Part shown: one piece after another, positions 38,335-49,716 of the stretch | Numbering within the stretch: the first letter of the stretch is position 1 | Layout of the letters: the number at the start of each line of letters is the position of its first letter | Assembly (NCBI GenBank): GCA_020055645.1 | Contig: CM034548.1 | Span: 23,094,701 to 23,158,700, forward strand | DNA length: 64,000 nt | Reading direction: 5' to 3' | Source of the DNA: Tomocerus qinae | Taxonomy: Eukaryota; Arthropoda; Collembola; Entomobryomorpha; Tomoceridae | Notes under the pieces: generated by a model | The model's input: the letters and a program-made list of their open reading frames with translations, nothing else | What the model was told of the DNA's origin: nothing | Database searches by the model: none | Program-made: the position numbers and the translations under genes

Positions 38335-41300
38335 ATGAACTCCAACCAAGAGGCCGAATCGTCTGATTCTCAAAATAATTATGAACAACTGGCACAAGAA
38401 ATAGAAGCTCTTGATACCTACTGGGGTCCTACATTCCGGTAATAATATCATCAACTACTATTATTTCTGCAATTGCAATGATTTGTAGTAAAATCAAACA
38501 ATCTGTCAGCTTTGTCAAACCTTGTAATTTTGGATACTAAAGGAATACATATAGCTATACGCCTCCTGTCACCTGTCACTCCAATACTTTAATTATCTGA
38601 ATCTAAACTTAACAAATTGTGTAATTTACTAAAGAAATTATAGGCAAATAAATAAGAAAACTAGCACGTAAAGTAAATGTAACAATATAAAATAATCTTC
38701 AATTGTCGATAGGAGATGACTAATAATGCAATGGCACAGCTAATAATGTGGAATCTAAAGCATAAGCAGAACTAAACTAAACTGATTTTGTCCTATAAAA
38801 TACTCTGGCTAATCATTCTGAGACAGCATTTACTTTGTCAGAAGTATTTATAATTACTATTTCGTATTTTAGATCTATCATAGAGGATGGAAGACATCAA
38901 AAGTTCCTGGAGCACTTGGAGCAGAGAATTCGAACACATGATCGTGATATTGAAAAATTATGTAATGCCCATTACCAAGGATTCATTGATTCCATTAGAG
39001 AGCTTCTTCATGTTAGATCAGAGGCACAAGACCTCAAGGTAATTGTTGGAAAATTAAATATTTTGAAAATTAAGAATGAATATATTATAGGACGTGAAAA
39101 ACAATTAAATGTGCAGGGTCTTATTGCCTCCATGGATAAAGATATGCAAATGGAACTCAGAAGTGTTCTACAAAGAGGAGAAGAGGTAGCTAAAGCAAGA
39201 AGAGTTGAAAATAATATTATTTGCACGATTGAACAGCTAGAAATATGTCTTCCAGTATTCAAAATGTACCATAAACTACAAGAACAACTAGCACAAAAGA
39301 GGTAGGTACAATAGGGAAATCAATATTATCAGTTCATGTTAAATTGGATTAACATTGATGATCAATTTGTCAATCTTCTCAGATATTATCCCGCATTAAA
39401 GTCTTTGGAACAACTTGAGCACACGTATTTGCCTCAAGTATCACGTTACCGATTTACAAATCACTTTCGCGAAAGCATACCACAGTAAGGCTGCCGCTAT
39501 AATATACTTTTTATATTTATGATAATATTAGGTTGTCACTCGTTGATAAATTATATGCATCCAAAATTAGGTTTCGGCAAAAAATTCAAGATTCGAGCAT
39601 GTCTGAACTAAAAGATTTTTTGGAAAATGTTCGAAAATACTCCACCAGGATTGGAGAAGTGGCAATGCGCCATGTAAATAATCAATACAATATAACATTT
39701 GGTTAAAAAAGTCTAATTTTGTGTTTTGAATAATGGATTGTTTATGATTTTGTAGACAGCTGAGCAGCTGGATTTAGATCAGTCGTTACCAGGAAGAAGA
39801 AAGAAGATCATACCAATAATTTCATCTAATCCATTTGCAGGTAATGGTATACATTACAAATATGATATTAAGTTTGATTTAAAGTTTGCTAAATAATACG
39901 ATTTTTATGTACAGAAGATGAAGCTCAAGATGAGAGTTTTCAAGATGTTGAGGAAGGCCTCAGTGCTCAGGATCTTGTTGATTTCTCTCCACTTTATAGG
40001 TGCCTTCATATATTTACGGTGCTGGGTGACAAACATACCTTTGAAAATTATTATCGAAAGCAGCGTAAAGAACAATCTAGTTTAGTATTGCAACCTTCCT
40101 CAAACATGGTATGCTTTTTATTTTAAACTATTCCAATAAAATATCTCTACAGATATTAATTGCAATAAATAATTATTCCGTATTGAATTTAATCTCGTAG
40201 CAACACGAAAGTTTGGAAGGATATCGTGAATATTTTCATGCTGTGGTAGGATTTTTTGTGATTGAAAATCACTTACTCTATACTACAAATGGGCTGGTCA
40301 ATCAAGCCATTTTAGAAGAAATGTGGAACTCTTCAGTACCAAAGGTTGCTCATGCGTTACGAACTCATTCGGTAGGTTACGACATTTTATATTTTGTCAA
40401 ATTTAATAATTCTAAAACGAACTTCGGTTAATCGGTACAATATTATGTTTTGTCATCCGCAGTCATATTGCACAGATGCGAATTTAATTCTGAAAATTAA
40501 GAACATAATAATGTTATTTAGTAATACACTTGCCGTAAGTTGTTTACTTTATTTTTTATTGCTTTTTAACTTTTAAATACTAAATGCATTAACTTTGATT
40601 CAAAAATAATTTTCTAGAATTATGGGTATAACATTTCTCAACTCTCAGTAGCACTACAGGAAATTCGAGAACATTATACAGATGTACTTATGCATCGTTG
40701 TGTTCATTCATTCCGAGAAATCTTTGATCAAGATAACTACCACCCCCTCCAGGTTCGCTTTTTATTTATTTTGTAATATTTTCATTAATATTCATATTAC
40801 CTTCATATGGTGTTGAGATGGTGTTTGATAATAGTATTTTATTTTTAGGTGAGCAAAGAATCTGATTATATGGATGTCATTGCCGTATTCCCATACAGGG
40901 ATGATGCCCTTGAAAATAGCCCATTTCCAAGAAAATTCCCGTTTTCATCTATGGTGCCTAAAGTTTATCAGCAAGTTAAAGACTTCGTTTGCGCTTCACT
41001 AAAGTACACAGAAGAATTGAATTTGAGTCAAACTGAAGTAGATGACATGATGAGGAAGTCCACCAACCAATTACTAACGAGAACTCTGAGTGGATGCCTC
41101 ACTACTCTGATACAAAAGCCTTCCGTGGGATTATTGGAGTTAATACAGATTACCATTAACACAAACTACCTTGAACACACAAATGCGTATCTTGAGGACT
41201 TCATTTCCAATATTACAGGGTAATTCTGATTGATATAATTCAGATATAGATTATTTATCCACATTATCATCTCATACTTAGGGATATAATTTTATGATGG

Positions 41301-42278
41301 AAATGTTTGATTTTTACTTGAAGTGGATCCGTTAAGGATGTCTCTCATAAAGCTGAACTTCAAGGGAAGTCGATGTTCAAGGATGCCAGAGCGGAGGCTG
41401 AAGAACAAATTTATGAAAGACTTAAGGCAAAGATTGATGACACTTTTGATTTGGCAAATTATGATTGGACCTTAAGTGAACCTCAAGGACGGGCCTCAGA
41501 TTATATAATTGATCTCATTGGATTTCTTCAATCTATTTTCCTCGCGTTTACCAATTTACCGGTAAGTCCATCTCGAAAGAATGAATCTATTTTATGTATT
41601 CATTGCAATTTCAGTGTGGAAATGGTCATTAATGGGTGCTGATTTTCAGATTAAAGTTGCCAGAACCGCGTGTGTTGCTTCCTGTCAGCATATTAATAAA
41701 AAGCTTCTTTTTATGATGCTGGATGATGAGGACGTTAGACAAATATCTCTTGGTGCTTTAAAACAACTAGATTTGGACTTGATCCAGTGTGAACGTAAGT
41801 TACTTAAAACTTAAACAATCCGTTAAAATTATAACTTATTTTGTGGCATAAAATATGTCAATGTGTCACAGAATTTGCTGCCTCTGAGCCTGTGAAGGGA
41901 CTGGACTCAGGATTACTCTTAGAATTCTTTTCTGACGTCCGCCAATTATTGGATTTATTCAATCAGTGCGACTTTTCTGCATATTTTCATGACTTTGGAG
42001 AAAGAACTTCCAAGTATCCTAGAGTTACCCCTCAATCTGCGATAAGACTTCTTGAAAAGTGTGTTCAGTATGAATTATCCTGTTAATAACTAAATACAAA
42101 TGACATAATTCGGTATTCGGTGTTAACTAATTTCCATGTTTGTTTTTCTAGAATTCGAGAGGCTGATAAAGATAAAAAGAAAATATTGTCAGTTTTGAAA
42201 AAGGATGAGCGAGACAAGAAAAAACTGCATGAAACTATTCTTAAACAATTGAAAGAACTACCTCAAACATCACAATAG
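38335..42278 (+). CDS. EXOC6: Exocyst complex component 6 (Sec15), complete, 15 exons
   Basis: Sec15/EXOC6 is the exocyst subunit that binds Rab11-type GTPases on vesicles and tethers them to the plasma membrane (family knowledge). Exons: 38335-38438, 38873-39038, 39117-39301, 39383-39484, 39532-39673, 39756-39840, 39915-40108, 40201-40371, 40463-40534, 40618-40752, 40849-41219, 41324-41561, 41650-41794, 41872-42058, 42152-42278. They add to 2424 nt, 807 residues, against about 804 in vertebrates, with every phase consistent. Conserved blocks: FIDSIRELLHVRSEAQDLK; IEQLEICLPV; LVDFSPLYRCLHI; ENYYRKQRKEQ; the C-terminal Rab-binding half with DDMMRKSTNQLLTRTLSGCL, FKDARAEAEEQIY, NYDWTLSEPQGRASDY and VRQLLDLFNQ; and a Lys-rich end. 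Intron 2 (39039-39116) is 78 nt and stop-free; I spliced it because the family has nothing matching it. The ATG at 38335 is the first in frame. Confidence 0.96.
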
Positions 42279-42496
42279 ATTGAAAATTATAGTGTAATAT
42301 GTTATACTTTTGCTGAGCTATTCTATAACCATGAGTTACAAATACTAACGTTACAAAAAAGTCCAATTTCGGCCAGTTGCGTAGGACTTTAAGATAATGT
42401 CGTGTCATTTTTTATTGGATGAAAAATATATAAATTATTACGTTTTTTTTAAATTATTCCGTTCACTGTTAGTGTAAGCGTAAATTATTGCTGTTA

Positions 42497-42521
42497 AATA
42501 AATATATACAAATTAAATAAA
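42497..42521 (+). promoter_or_regulatory. Two polyadenylation signals of EXOC6
   Basis: AATAAA occurs at 42497-42502 and again at 42516-42521, about 220-245 nt past the stop codon, followed by T-rich sequence. Either would give a normal 3' UTR. Confidence 0.55.
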
Positions 42522-42831
42522 AGTTAGATCAATTATGACATTGTGTTGCTGATATTCATATTAAACATTCATTTACGTGTTTAAACTTTCTATTCTTTCA
42601 TTTGACATGGCTCATGCTATTATTATTTTTACTGGCGTTTGTGTGATGAGCTATGGCCGGCTAACAATTATCTATCTATATCTTATTTTACCGGCGTGTG
42701 TCAGCTAATCATGGCTAACTACTGAAATGGTAGAATAATAAGATAGATGTAGATAATAATGCATACATTATATTTCTTCTAGATTCTGATAAATCTTTTG
42801 CTTTGTAGTTTTTTCTCAGTCCATAGACAAC

Positions 42832-43109
42832 CATAGGCGTCGGAACGTAATTTATCCAGGGGGGACAAAATGGCTTCTTCAGAAAGGGAGGGCCACCAAA
42901 ATAATGAAATATTGGAAAAACGAAGACATATTCGCGCGGAGCGCGAAATTTTTTTGGATTTTTAACCTTTTTTGACAGAAAAATAGCCTTTTCTGGTGCT
43001 TATATAATTTTAGTTTGGTTTTTGGAACATTTTTAGGGGGACATGTCCCTCCTGGCCTTATTCTAGGGGGGACATTGTCCCCCCTGTCCCCCCGGTTCCG
43101 ACGCCTATG
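42832..43109. mobile_element. hAT-like MITE with exact 8-bp target duplication
   Basis: The element has 15-bp perfect terminal inverted repeats, CATAGGCGTCGGAAC at 42832 and GTTCCGACGCCTATG ending at 43109. The flanking duplication TAGACAAC occurs at 42824-42831 and 43110-43117. It is 278 bp with no coding capacity. It has G-runs near the left end, C-runs near the right end, and a central palindrome TTCGCGC-GGA-GCGCGAA at 42931-42947. That core recurs in the element at 46539-46727. The 8-bp duplication and CA start fit hAT. Confidence 0.9.
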
Positions 43110-43117
43110 TAGACAAC

Positions 43118-44501
43118 CAAGACATGTGCTTTGAGTCACATAGATTGGTACTTGATGTGGAATTGTGATCATTGGTTATTTAAATTTTTGAGGCAGAATG
43201 CAAATGATGCTATTTTCAGTATCTTCTAACTGTATCAGCTCAAAGCTATGCCCAAGACACGTTAGCCATATACCTACTTACATACCTGTCATTTGTGTAA
43301 GTGTATGTATGCATCACCTATTCCAACAAAGCTTAAAATTGTGTAGATTAATTGTGTGACAATGCTTGTACTCTTAATATAAAGCGTACTATATTATAAT
43401 ATTAATTAATAAGTATAATATATAATAAAGCTACTTAAAATACCTTTATTTCCAATATGTTTTGTCCTATTCTATAAATTTTTCTACATAATATTTACTT
43501 ATTTATTCCATTTTAAGTGGATACCATAACCATAGATTGGTATTACATGGATACCTACATTAGAACTTGAGACGAAAGAAAACTAATTGAAAACAGAATA
43601 CTCAATGGGCATCCATGCATCATCATATTCTATTGACACATATTCAATTGAGCCCGGAAACTAAAAGGACGCCATCCATTCTCCTGATAAAATCTCCTGA
43701 TCATCTCTTTCCTCAGCTGCTGCGCTGTACAAAACTTGGGCAGCTGAATATCTAGAAAACTGCACGGGCTCCAGGCTCCAGGTTTAGAGAGGTGAACTGG
43801 CTCAATCTGCTCTTTCGGTCTCCGACCCGGCTCGTATGAGTATTCAGTATTCAGACAGAGTAATTCAGACAGTCTCATGCAACTGCATCGGCAGCATTTC
43901 TTTCTTCATTTATCTTATACTAGGCCCCCAGTACTAATTCTGAATTTCAAAATGACAGGGCATTAAGATTGTACTGGTAGCCTAGTCTTTACAAAAGGAT
44001 ACGGATACGGATACATACATACAAACATGCATTTATACAAGAATACCGACAGAATTCCATGCGCATGTCCCGGTTCATGTTTATCTAATATAATAAAATT
44101 AAAGATCCATAGGCCGGATGACTTAGTCCTTCTTAGGACTTTTCAAAATCAACTGTCAATTTGGGAGGGATGGACATGTCCAATAACATCAGGATTTTCA
44201 TCACTTGTAACAAATATATTTCTCTGCATATATTTTTAAATTGAAGTTGGAGTCCTGCAAGGATCATGACTATAGTATAAACGTAAAGTGACACATGCGC
44301 GTTGAATTCCTTAGGCTTTTACATATGTATTAATATAGTATAGTTTATTAATAACAATTTCCTGTGTGAGTAGGTAATTACATTGTTATGCATTACAGGC
44401 CCCAATTTCAGATTATCGTTATAAATATTAGTGAGGGATTAAAGTAATTACAATGAAATATATTAAGTAAGTGGATACATTAGCAAATTACAAATTACGA
44501 A
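43118..44501. other. Intergenic DNA with a dispersed repeat, no supported gene
   Basis: This holds the second copy of the 38-bp dispersed repeat (43917-43955). A minus-strand open frame at 43630-43878 (82 codons, ending RPFSFRAQLNMCQ) has an unusual Pro/Cys/Gln content but no splice context and no family I recognise; it may be repeat-derived. Nothing else is supported. Confidence 0.45.
43917..43955 (+). repeat. Dispersed repeat, copy 2
   Basis: Matches the block at 31498-31535 over its whole length with about three differences, including one inserted T. Flanks differ, so it is a dispersed rather than segmental repeat. Confidence 0.6.
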
Positions 44502-45115
44502 TTACGAATACTTAGATACTACTTCATTAATAATGGCATCATATGATGAAAAATCCATTAGTTCATATTCATCGTTGTCTGATTCATTTAATTGTAGTTG
44601 GTGGAAATAAGTATAAAGATTTTTTTTAAAGACTTTCTCACTTTTAAGACTAGTTATATCCTCAGGTAATAACAACCATTCTTTTTTTACTTGGTAAGAA
44701 AATGCCCTTTTACCATATCTCGATTTACAGTTATCATTAGCATTAATATACTTTTTGCTTCTCGTGTTTCTAATTGTAACATTGTTTAATTGGATATAGT
44801 CTAGGAAATATGGAGGACAGTTTTCATTGTTTATTATGCGAAAAGCAATTTTTAATAGTTCATATTTGTACAGATACTCAGGGAAAAGCCAATTCACATT
44901 TTTTGTTATTGAGTATTTTACCTGGTCATACTTTTTTTACTTAGGATAAATCGCCCTGCTGTTCTCACCACTCTTTCAGTCAATTTTTTTATATTTTTAT
45001 TGGCAGTACCCCATAATGCTGCCATGTACCTTAATTTAGACATAATATACGAATTCATAATAATTTTACGATTATGTTCATTAATTACATATTGAAAAGG
45101 ATAAAGTGACCACAT
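44502..45115 (-). pseudogene. C-terminal fragment of a non-LTR retrotransposon reverse transcriptase
   Basis: Two minus-strand frames, 45115-44918 and 44897-44502, form the distal part of a LINE polymerase. The first reads IIMNSYIMSKLRYMAALWG and then an RxAGR-type stretch, the pattern after the RT palm in CR1/Jockey-like elements. The second has NTRSKKYINAND and RAFSYQVKKEWLLLPEDI, the typical terminal domain. They are out of frame across a run of seven A's near 44935, so a frameshift separates them. The palm and endonuclease are absent, consistent with 5' truncation. It is a dead copy; the clade is not certain. Confidence 0.75.
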
Positions 45116-45451
45116 GATACTATTACAACCTCTAGTGACATATTTTATGTGGTGATATTAATGTCGGTATGTATGTCAGAAAATCTTTGGCAACCTGGTA
45201 GGTTTGGAGCCAATGAAATCCTAGTATAAGTAATTTTAGAATGAAAAACCCAATTTTACCCTCTAAAATGACGACATAATTCTTCCAGAGACACAGCACA
45301 CAAGACTCCACGCATAGGATGTAAGTCCGCTGATGGAAATTATGGTTTCTCTCTAGTATCCAAAATTTTACCAAAATCCGTCCCGGTTTAGGGGAATGCC
45401 TTCCCAAACGTAACGTATTACAGAATGGAATCAGTAATAGTGACCACAAAA

Positions 45452-45545
45452 GTCATATTCGCGCGAAGCGTAAAACTGTTTTGGCCTATTTTTCAAAAAA
45501 AATCCACTTTTTTTCTCAGATTTAGGGGGCACCAGTCCCCCCATC
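45452..45545. mobile_element. Decayed relative of the CG-core MITEs
   Basis: CATATTCGCGCGAAGCGTAAA is followed by a TTTTGG then AT-rich tract, and later by GGGGGCACCAGTCCCCCC, which parallels the layout of the elements at 42832 and 46539. The right half of the core is altered to GCGTAAA from GCGCGAA. I could not find its termini or a target duplication. Confidence 0.5.
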
Positions 45546-46114
45546 TCAGAATATAAAGTCGGCAAGTCGTAAATTATTTTCAGTTGCCCCTTGCAGTAAA
45601 ATACATAGGACACGGCATGGACAGTTTAATGGTAATATTTAACTAATTGAGGTACAAAAATATAATTTCCATCATTTTAAAATGAGTTTTCACTTTTCAA
45701 GGTTTTTCAGCCCCTATAAGTGGTATATAATGATGCTAACACACAATATTGGTGTATAAAAGCACTTTTAGTGTGCCATTTCTCACTTTCCGCATCAATT
45801 TATATATATAAAAACAGCTAAAAGAAAAATAATTTACGGCAATTATGGCATGCAGCTATATACCAAATGCCGTTAATTCAATTTACGGCATGCGGCATTT
45901 ACGGACATCCTTGCCGCAGCACCCCAGCAGTTTTAATTCTAAATACAAGACATTTTCCAGCGTCCAGGATACCAGGATATTGCACTATTTCCACCAGCGT
46001 GTAAGTCAGCAGTCTAACCAAGCCGCCAACAAGCTAGGCTTTGTTAACATGTGTACGTGTCCCAGAAGAACTAAGTGATATTTGAACGTTGATTTTGGAA
46101 GTCATCGGATCTAG

Positions 46115-46930
46115 GGTTAAAAGAATTGACCTTTTCACGGTTTCTCAATCTTTCTAAGTTTACTGGTAGTGTAGTAGGAGTTTCTGACAAAAGTATTTAC
46201 TCAGGCACCAGAAGAGATGCCTACAATGTCTAAAGTGAAAGCAGTTTCTAAAACTATCCTTCATTTCAATTGTGAAAATCTCAATCTTCTACGAATCGTA
46301 TAACAGGAGTTCTGATTTATATACTAAAAAAATATATAGAGAAAAACCATTATCTTCCCATATATTCCACTCAAAATAAGTGGTTTTTCTCTGTACTTTT
46401 TAGTAAAAAATAAGAACTCCTGTTTAACGAACCGTGGAAGATTGAGATTTTCAAAATTTAAATGAAGGATAGTTTCGGAAGCTGCTACTAATTTACAAAT
46501 TGTAGATATAATAGGTACTCTTCTTGGTTACTGAGTTACAGGCACGTATCCGGGAATTTGACCGAGGGGGGCACACCTAAATATATTGGGAAAATTAAGA
46601 CATATTCGCGCGTTGCGCGAAAATGTTTTGGATTTTTAACTTTTTCTGACAAAAAAATCGTCTTTTTCTGGGAATTTATGGGGGAATTCGAGCCCCCCTC
46701 CAGCCCTCTCTTTGGATAAGTGCTTGCCTGAGTAATTTATAGTTTTGTCAGAAACTCCTACTAAACTACTAGTAAACTTCAACCACTGGCCCACAAATAG
46801 ACCTTTTCGCGGTTGGTTAGACACTTTTTTTGGTGGGCCAACATAGATAGTCCACGTACCTTGTCCATGTTCTGCCCACCAAAAGTTCGTAATCGCGAAA
46901 AGGTCTATTGAGAAACCGAGAAAACGTCAA
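46115..46930. mobile_element. Long foldback (inverted-repeat) element with nested insertions
   Basis: The left arm (about 46125-46349) is repeated in inverted orientation from 46381 onwards. The tip is the pair 46323-46349 / 46381-46404, followed by the AACTCCTGTT and AAGATTGAGATTTT blocks. The outer arms AAGTTTACTGGTAGTGTAG (46155) and its inverse (46743-46779) are separated from the inner arm by a MITE at 46539-46727. At the right, a 112-bp segment 46797-46908 has its own inverted ends ATAGACCTTTTCGCG. No protein is encoded. Superfamily is unknown. Confidence 0.75.
46539..46727. mobile_element. MITE nested in the right arm of the foldback element
   Basis: Begins CAGGCACGTATCC and ends near GGATAAGTGCTTG, imperfect inverted termini. 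The flanks CTGAGTTA (left) and CTGAGTAA (right) are a near-perfect 8-bp duplication; the uninterrupted site CTGAGTAA is visible in the opposite arm of the foldback at about 46196-46203 as its complement. The core TTCGCGC-GTT-GCGCGAA (46605-46621) and the TTTTGGATTTTTAAC tract after it match the element at 42832-43109. It is about 189 bp and noncoding. Confidence 0.7.
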
Positions 46931-47291
46931 CTGCAATCTTGGCATACAATATAAACTTGACATTTGTCATGGTATGTACAGAAGAGGGGTTAACTAATAT
47001 TCTATTAAATATCAGCTGCCAAAAGGATGGATCACCGAGAATGAAAAGCTTCTAATTGTAAGTAAAAGTTAAAAATTGTCTGCTTTTGTCATCTGTTAAA
47101 TCGTACTATTAATTGACGTCAATTGTGATTTCAAATTACAATAATCGAGTTTCAAGTAATGAATTTGTGTGTATTTTTATCTCTGTTTCAGAACACTTTG
47201 GAGTCACTCATAGATAAAAAGACGGGTCTGCTTGATTTGATAATTCAATTGAGAATTCAATGCAATTTAAAGACAACGCCGCATCCGTGAA

Positions 47292-49469
47292 ATGAATACA
47301 CCAGAAGTTCCAGAGGTAGACGAGAATCGATTTTTATCGAAAAGTGAGTTCAAGCTAATTGAAAAGGGTCTCGCAACACAGGAAGAAATGTCAGAAATTG
47401 TAAGTCAATTGTATAAAAAATGTTTTATTTCCACGGGAGCATTGCATAGCTTTTAGTGTTTATATTAATAATTTGTGCGTACGGGGTACGCTAATATGGG
47501 ATATATAATTATATATATTTAATAGAAAAAAAACGTTAAATGTAGAAAAGCAATGTCGTATTTCAACGTAAACCACAGTTTTAAAATACTATATTTAGGA
47601 ATTAGGAATTTCTTTCTTCCCAATATATTTTTACCATAGAAAACTTTTAGTGTGGCTGTTATTATTATTTGTGCTGCTTTTGGCAATTCATTTATCAAAT
47701 AAATTATATTGATTGAAATTTTAAGGAAGGTCAGTTTCAAGTAGAGGAAATCAACCAACAGGAAAATAACAATGATGTCAATTCTAGTTCTGATTATGAT
47801 GGCGATAACACTGAGGGATGTGCAAATCCTTTGAAAATAAGTGTGGTATGTTAATTTACGTTATGTAAATACTGTACTCGTCTGTAATGTAAATCAGTGC
47901 TTTTCAATATTTGAATGTATGCTATTTATTGCAATTTAGATAATCAATTGCGTACTTCAAAATTTGAAGTTTGAAGATATCAAGACAGCTTGTTTGGTTT
48001 CCAAAGAATGGGAATCATGTGGTCGTAATATTTTGATACCTCGGTCAAAAATTAATTTTCCTCCCAGTATTCCCCAAAAACTTGGTCTTATCAAAAGTCC
48101 TGACAAATTTTTCAAAGTCTTTTCTAAACGGAACGAATATAATAAAACTTTTCGCTTCAGCCAGTATGTATTTTCCGGCGAACATTCCAGTAAACCATGG
48201 ACTATAGAGCAAATGAATAATTTCTTCCGGAAGCAACAACAATACATCACCGAGCTTGAGTTGGGAGAATTATATTTGGTGAACAAATATAAGGAGAGGG
48301 TTCATACATTTGACGTTTCTCCATGGATATCTGATTTGCCATTGGCCAAAAAAAATTCAGAAACGAACACAAAATTGGTCATTAGAAATTATTTTCCACA
48401 AGGAGTACAATTTTCTGTCAATTCAACTGTCTTATCCTATGTTAAAGATTTGGAATTAATAGAATGCACAGTAAATCTCGACGGTGGAATTCGAATCAGC
48501 CCAGTCAACTTGAATATACAGTTTGCTAAATTTTTTAGAGACGGAAATAAGTTGGAGCAGTTATGTATCAATACATTTGTGGATTTCACCTTGGTAAAAA
48601 AAATGTGCCTTCGAAATCATCCAAACTGGAGCGTCTCCACGAAATTTGCTTTGGACTTGAATGGGCGTGATAAAGTAGGATCCCTCGACTTATTTGAAGT
48701 TAGACTCTTCAACTGGGAATCCTCTAGATGGACCATAGAGGAATTAATTCTTCGACGCGTTCCATTAATTATGGGAAAAACGCGAATGCAATTAAAAAAG
48801 CTTGTATTCATGCATTCCCAGATTGATATGTCTACTCTCCCAGCCACACTGGAGGAACTTGTCATTGCTGACATCAACGAAGATACGCTTTGGTCCACCC
48901 GACCCGTAGTTCTGCCTAATTTAAAAAGTTTAAAATTGGATTTGACAGCTAATTGCTATTCAACTTTTTTTCAAAAAGTCCAATGTCCAAATTTGATTCA
49001 GCTAGCGGTTAAAGGAGGTAAGGATAATCCAGAAATTGATCTAGCATGGCTTATTACATCAACAAGTGTAAAAATACTTCACCTCGATAAAATTGCCATT
49101 CAAAATGTAGAAAATGGAGAAGGTAGGAGTTTAAATCTTGATAAACTGGTACTGAATGGATATCGGTTTAATGAATTGCCTGAAATTTGCATTCCTCAAA
49201 TTAAAACAAAAGTCATGGTTCTTAATTTCCCTATACCTGAAACTAACGTTGGCGGTATTGTGGATTTTTTGACACTTTTGGACAATCAAAAAGGCCCAGA
49301 TTTGGAGCAACGTATTTACATTAGTGGCCAGCAGAGGTCCGTTTTGCCTAGAGAGAGAGGGCAACGTCCCGTTTATTACCATGACGGGCGTGAATATTAC
49401 GTTTTTGAAAACAATTTGGGGAAACGTATTGAAGAGGAGGAGTTTGTCATGAATAAGCAATGGCCTTGA
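47292..49469 (+). CDS. F-box / leucine-rich-repeat-like protein, complete, three exons
   Basis: Probable substrate adaptor of an SCF ubiquitin ligase, inferred from an F-box. Exons 47292-47399, 47726-47845 and 47940-49469 give 1758 nt, 585 residues, all in phase 0. Residues 1-76 are acidic and unstructured (VNSSSDYDGDNTEG). An F-box follows at about residues 70-110: ISVIINCVLQNLKFEDIK then ACLVSKEWESCGRNIL, the usual L-x-x-L-x-x-K-D-L and C-L-V-x-K-x-W pattern. From about 200 to 500 are irregular Leu-rich segments such as LEQLCIN, LKKLVFMHSQI, LEELVIADI and LKSLKLDLTA, consistent with degenerate LRRs. The C-terminus is charged (KRIEEEEFVMNKQWP). The start is the first ATG after a splice acceptor near 47192, so a 5' UTR intron is likely. 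An AATAAA lies at 49711-49716. I cannot name an orthologue; such genes expand in lineages. Confidence 0.8.
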
Positions 49470-49710
49470 ATTCTAGTATCGTTGCTTGGTGGTGTTTACA
49501 GCGTATGTTTCGATTTGTCTATGAAGGGAAAATATGACAAAACAATTTATTGGATTAATAATAATTAACTTAATGAATTCAATGATACCAATGTTATTAG
49601 ACTCTTGTTGTAATGCTATGTAAAATATCATATCAGTCAAAAATCTGATCTAATGTATTATATTATAGTATTAAATCTGGTTAATAATAGACTTAAGATA
49701 GATATCAAAT

Positions 49711-49716
49711 AATAAA
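49711..49716 (+). promoter_or_regulatory. Polyadenylation signal of the F-box gene
   Basis: AATAAA about 242 nt past the stop codon, the first canonical signal downstream. Confidence 0.45.

Noticed and set aside
39039..39305. Treating EXOC6 exons 2 and 3 as one continuous exon because the frame is open
   Set aside because: The 26 extra codons have no counterpart in the family, and both ends are good splice sites.
43630..43878. Minus-strand 82-codon frame with Pro/Cys-rich sequence
   Set aside because: Lies beside a dispersed repeat and has no splice context; not enough to call a gene.
45845..46078. Plus-strand 77-codon frame before the foldback element
   Set aside because: No conserved motif or splice site; adjacent to transposon debris.
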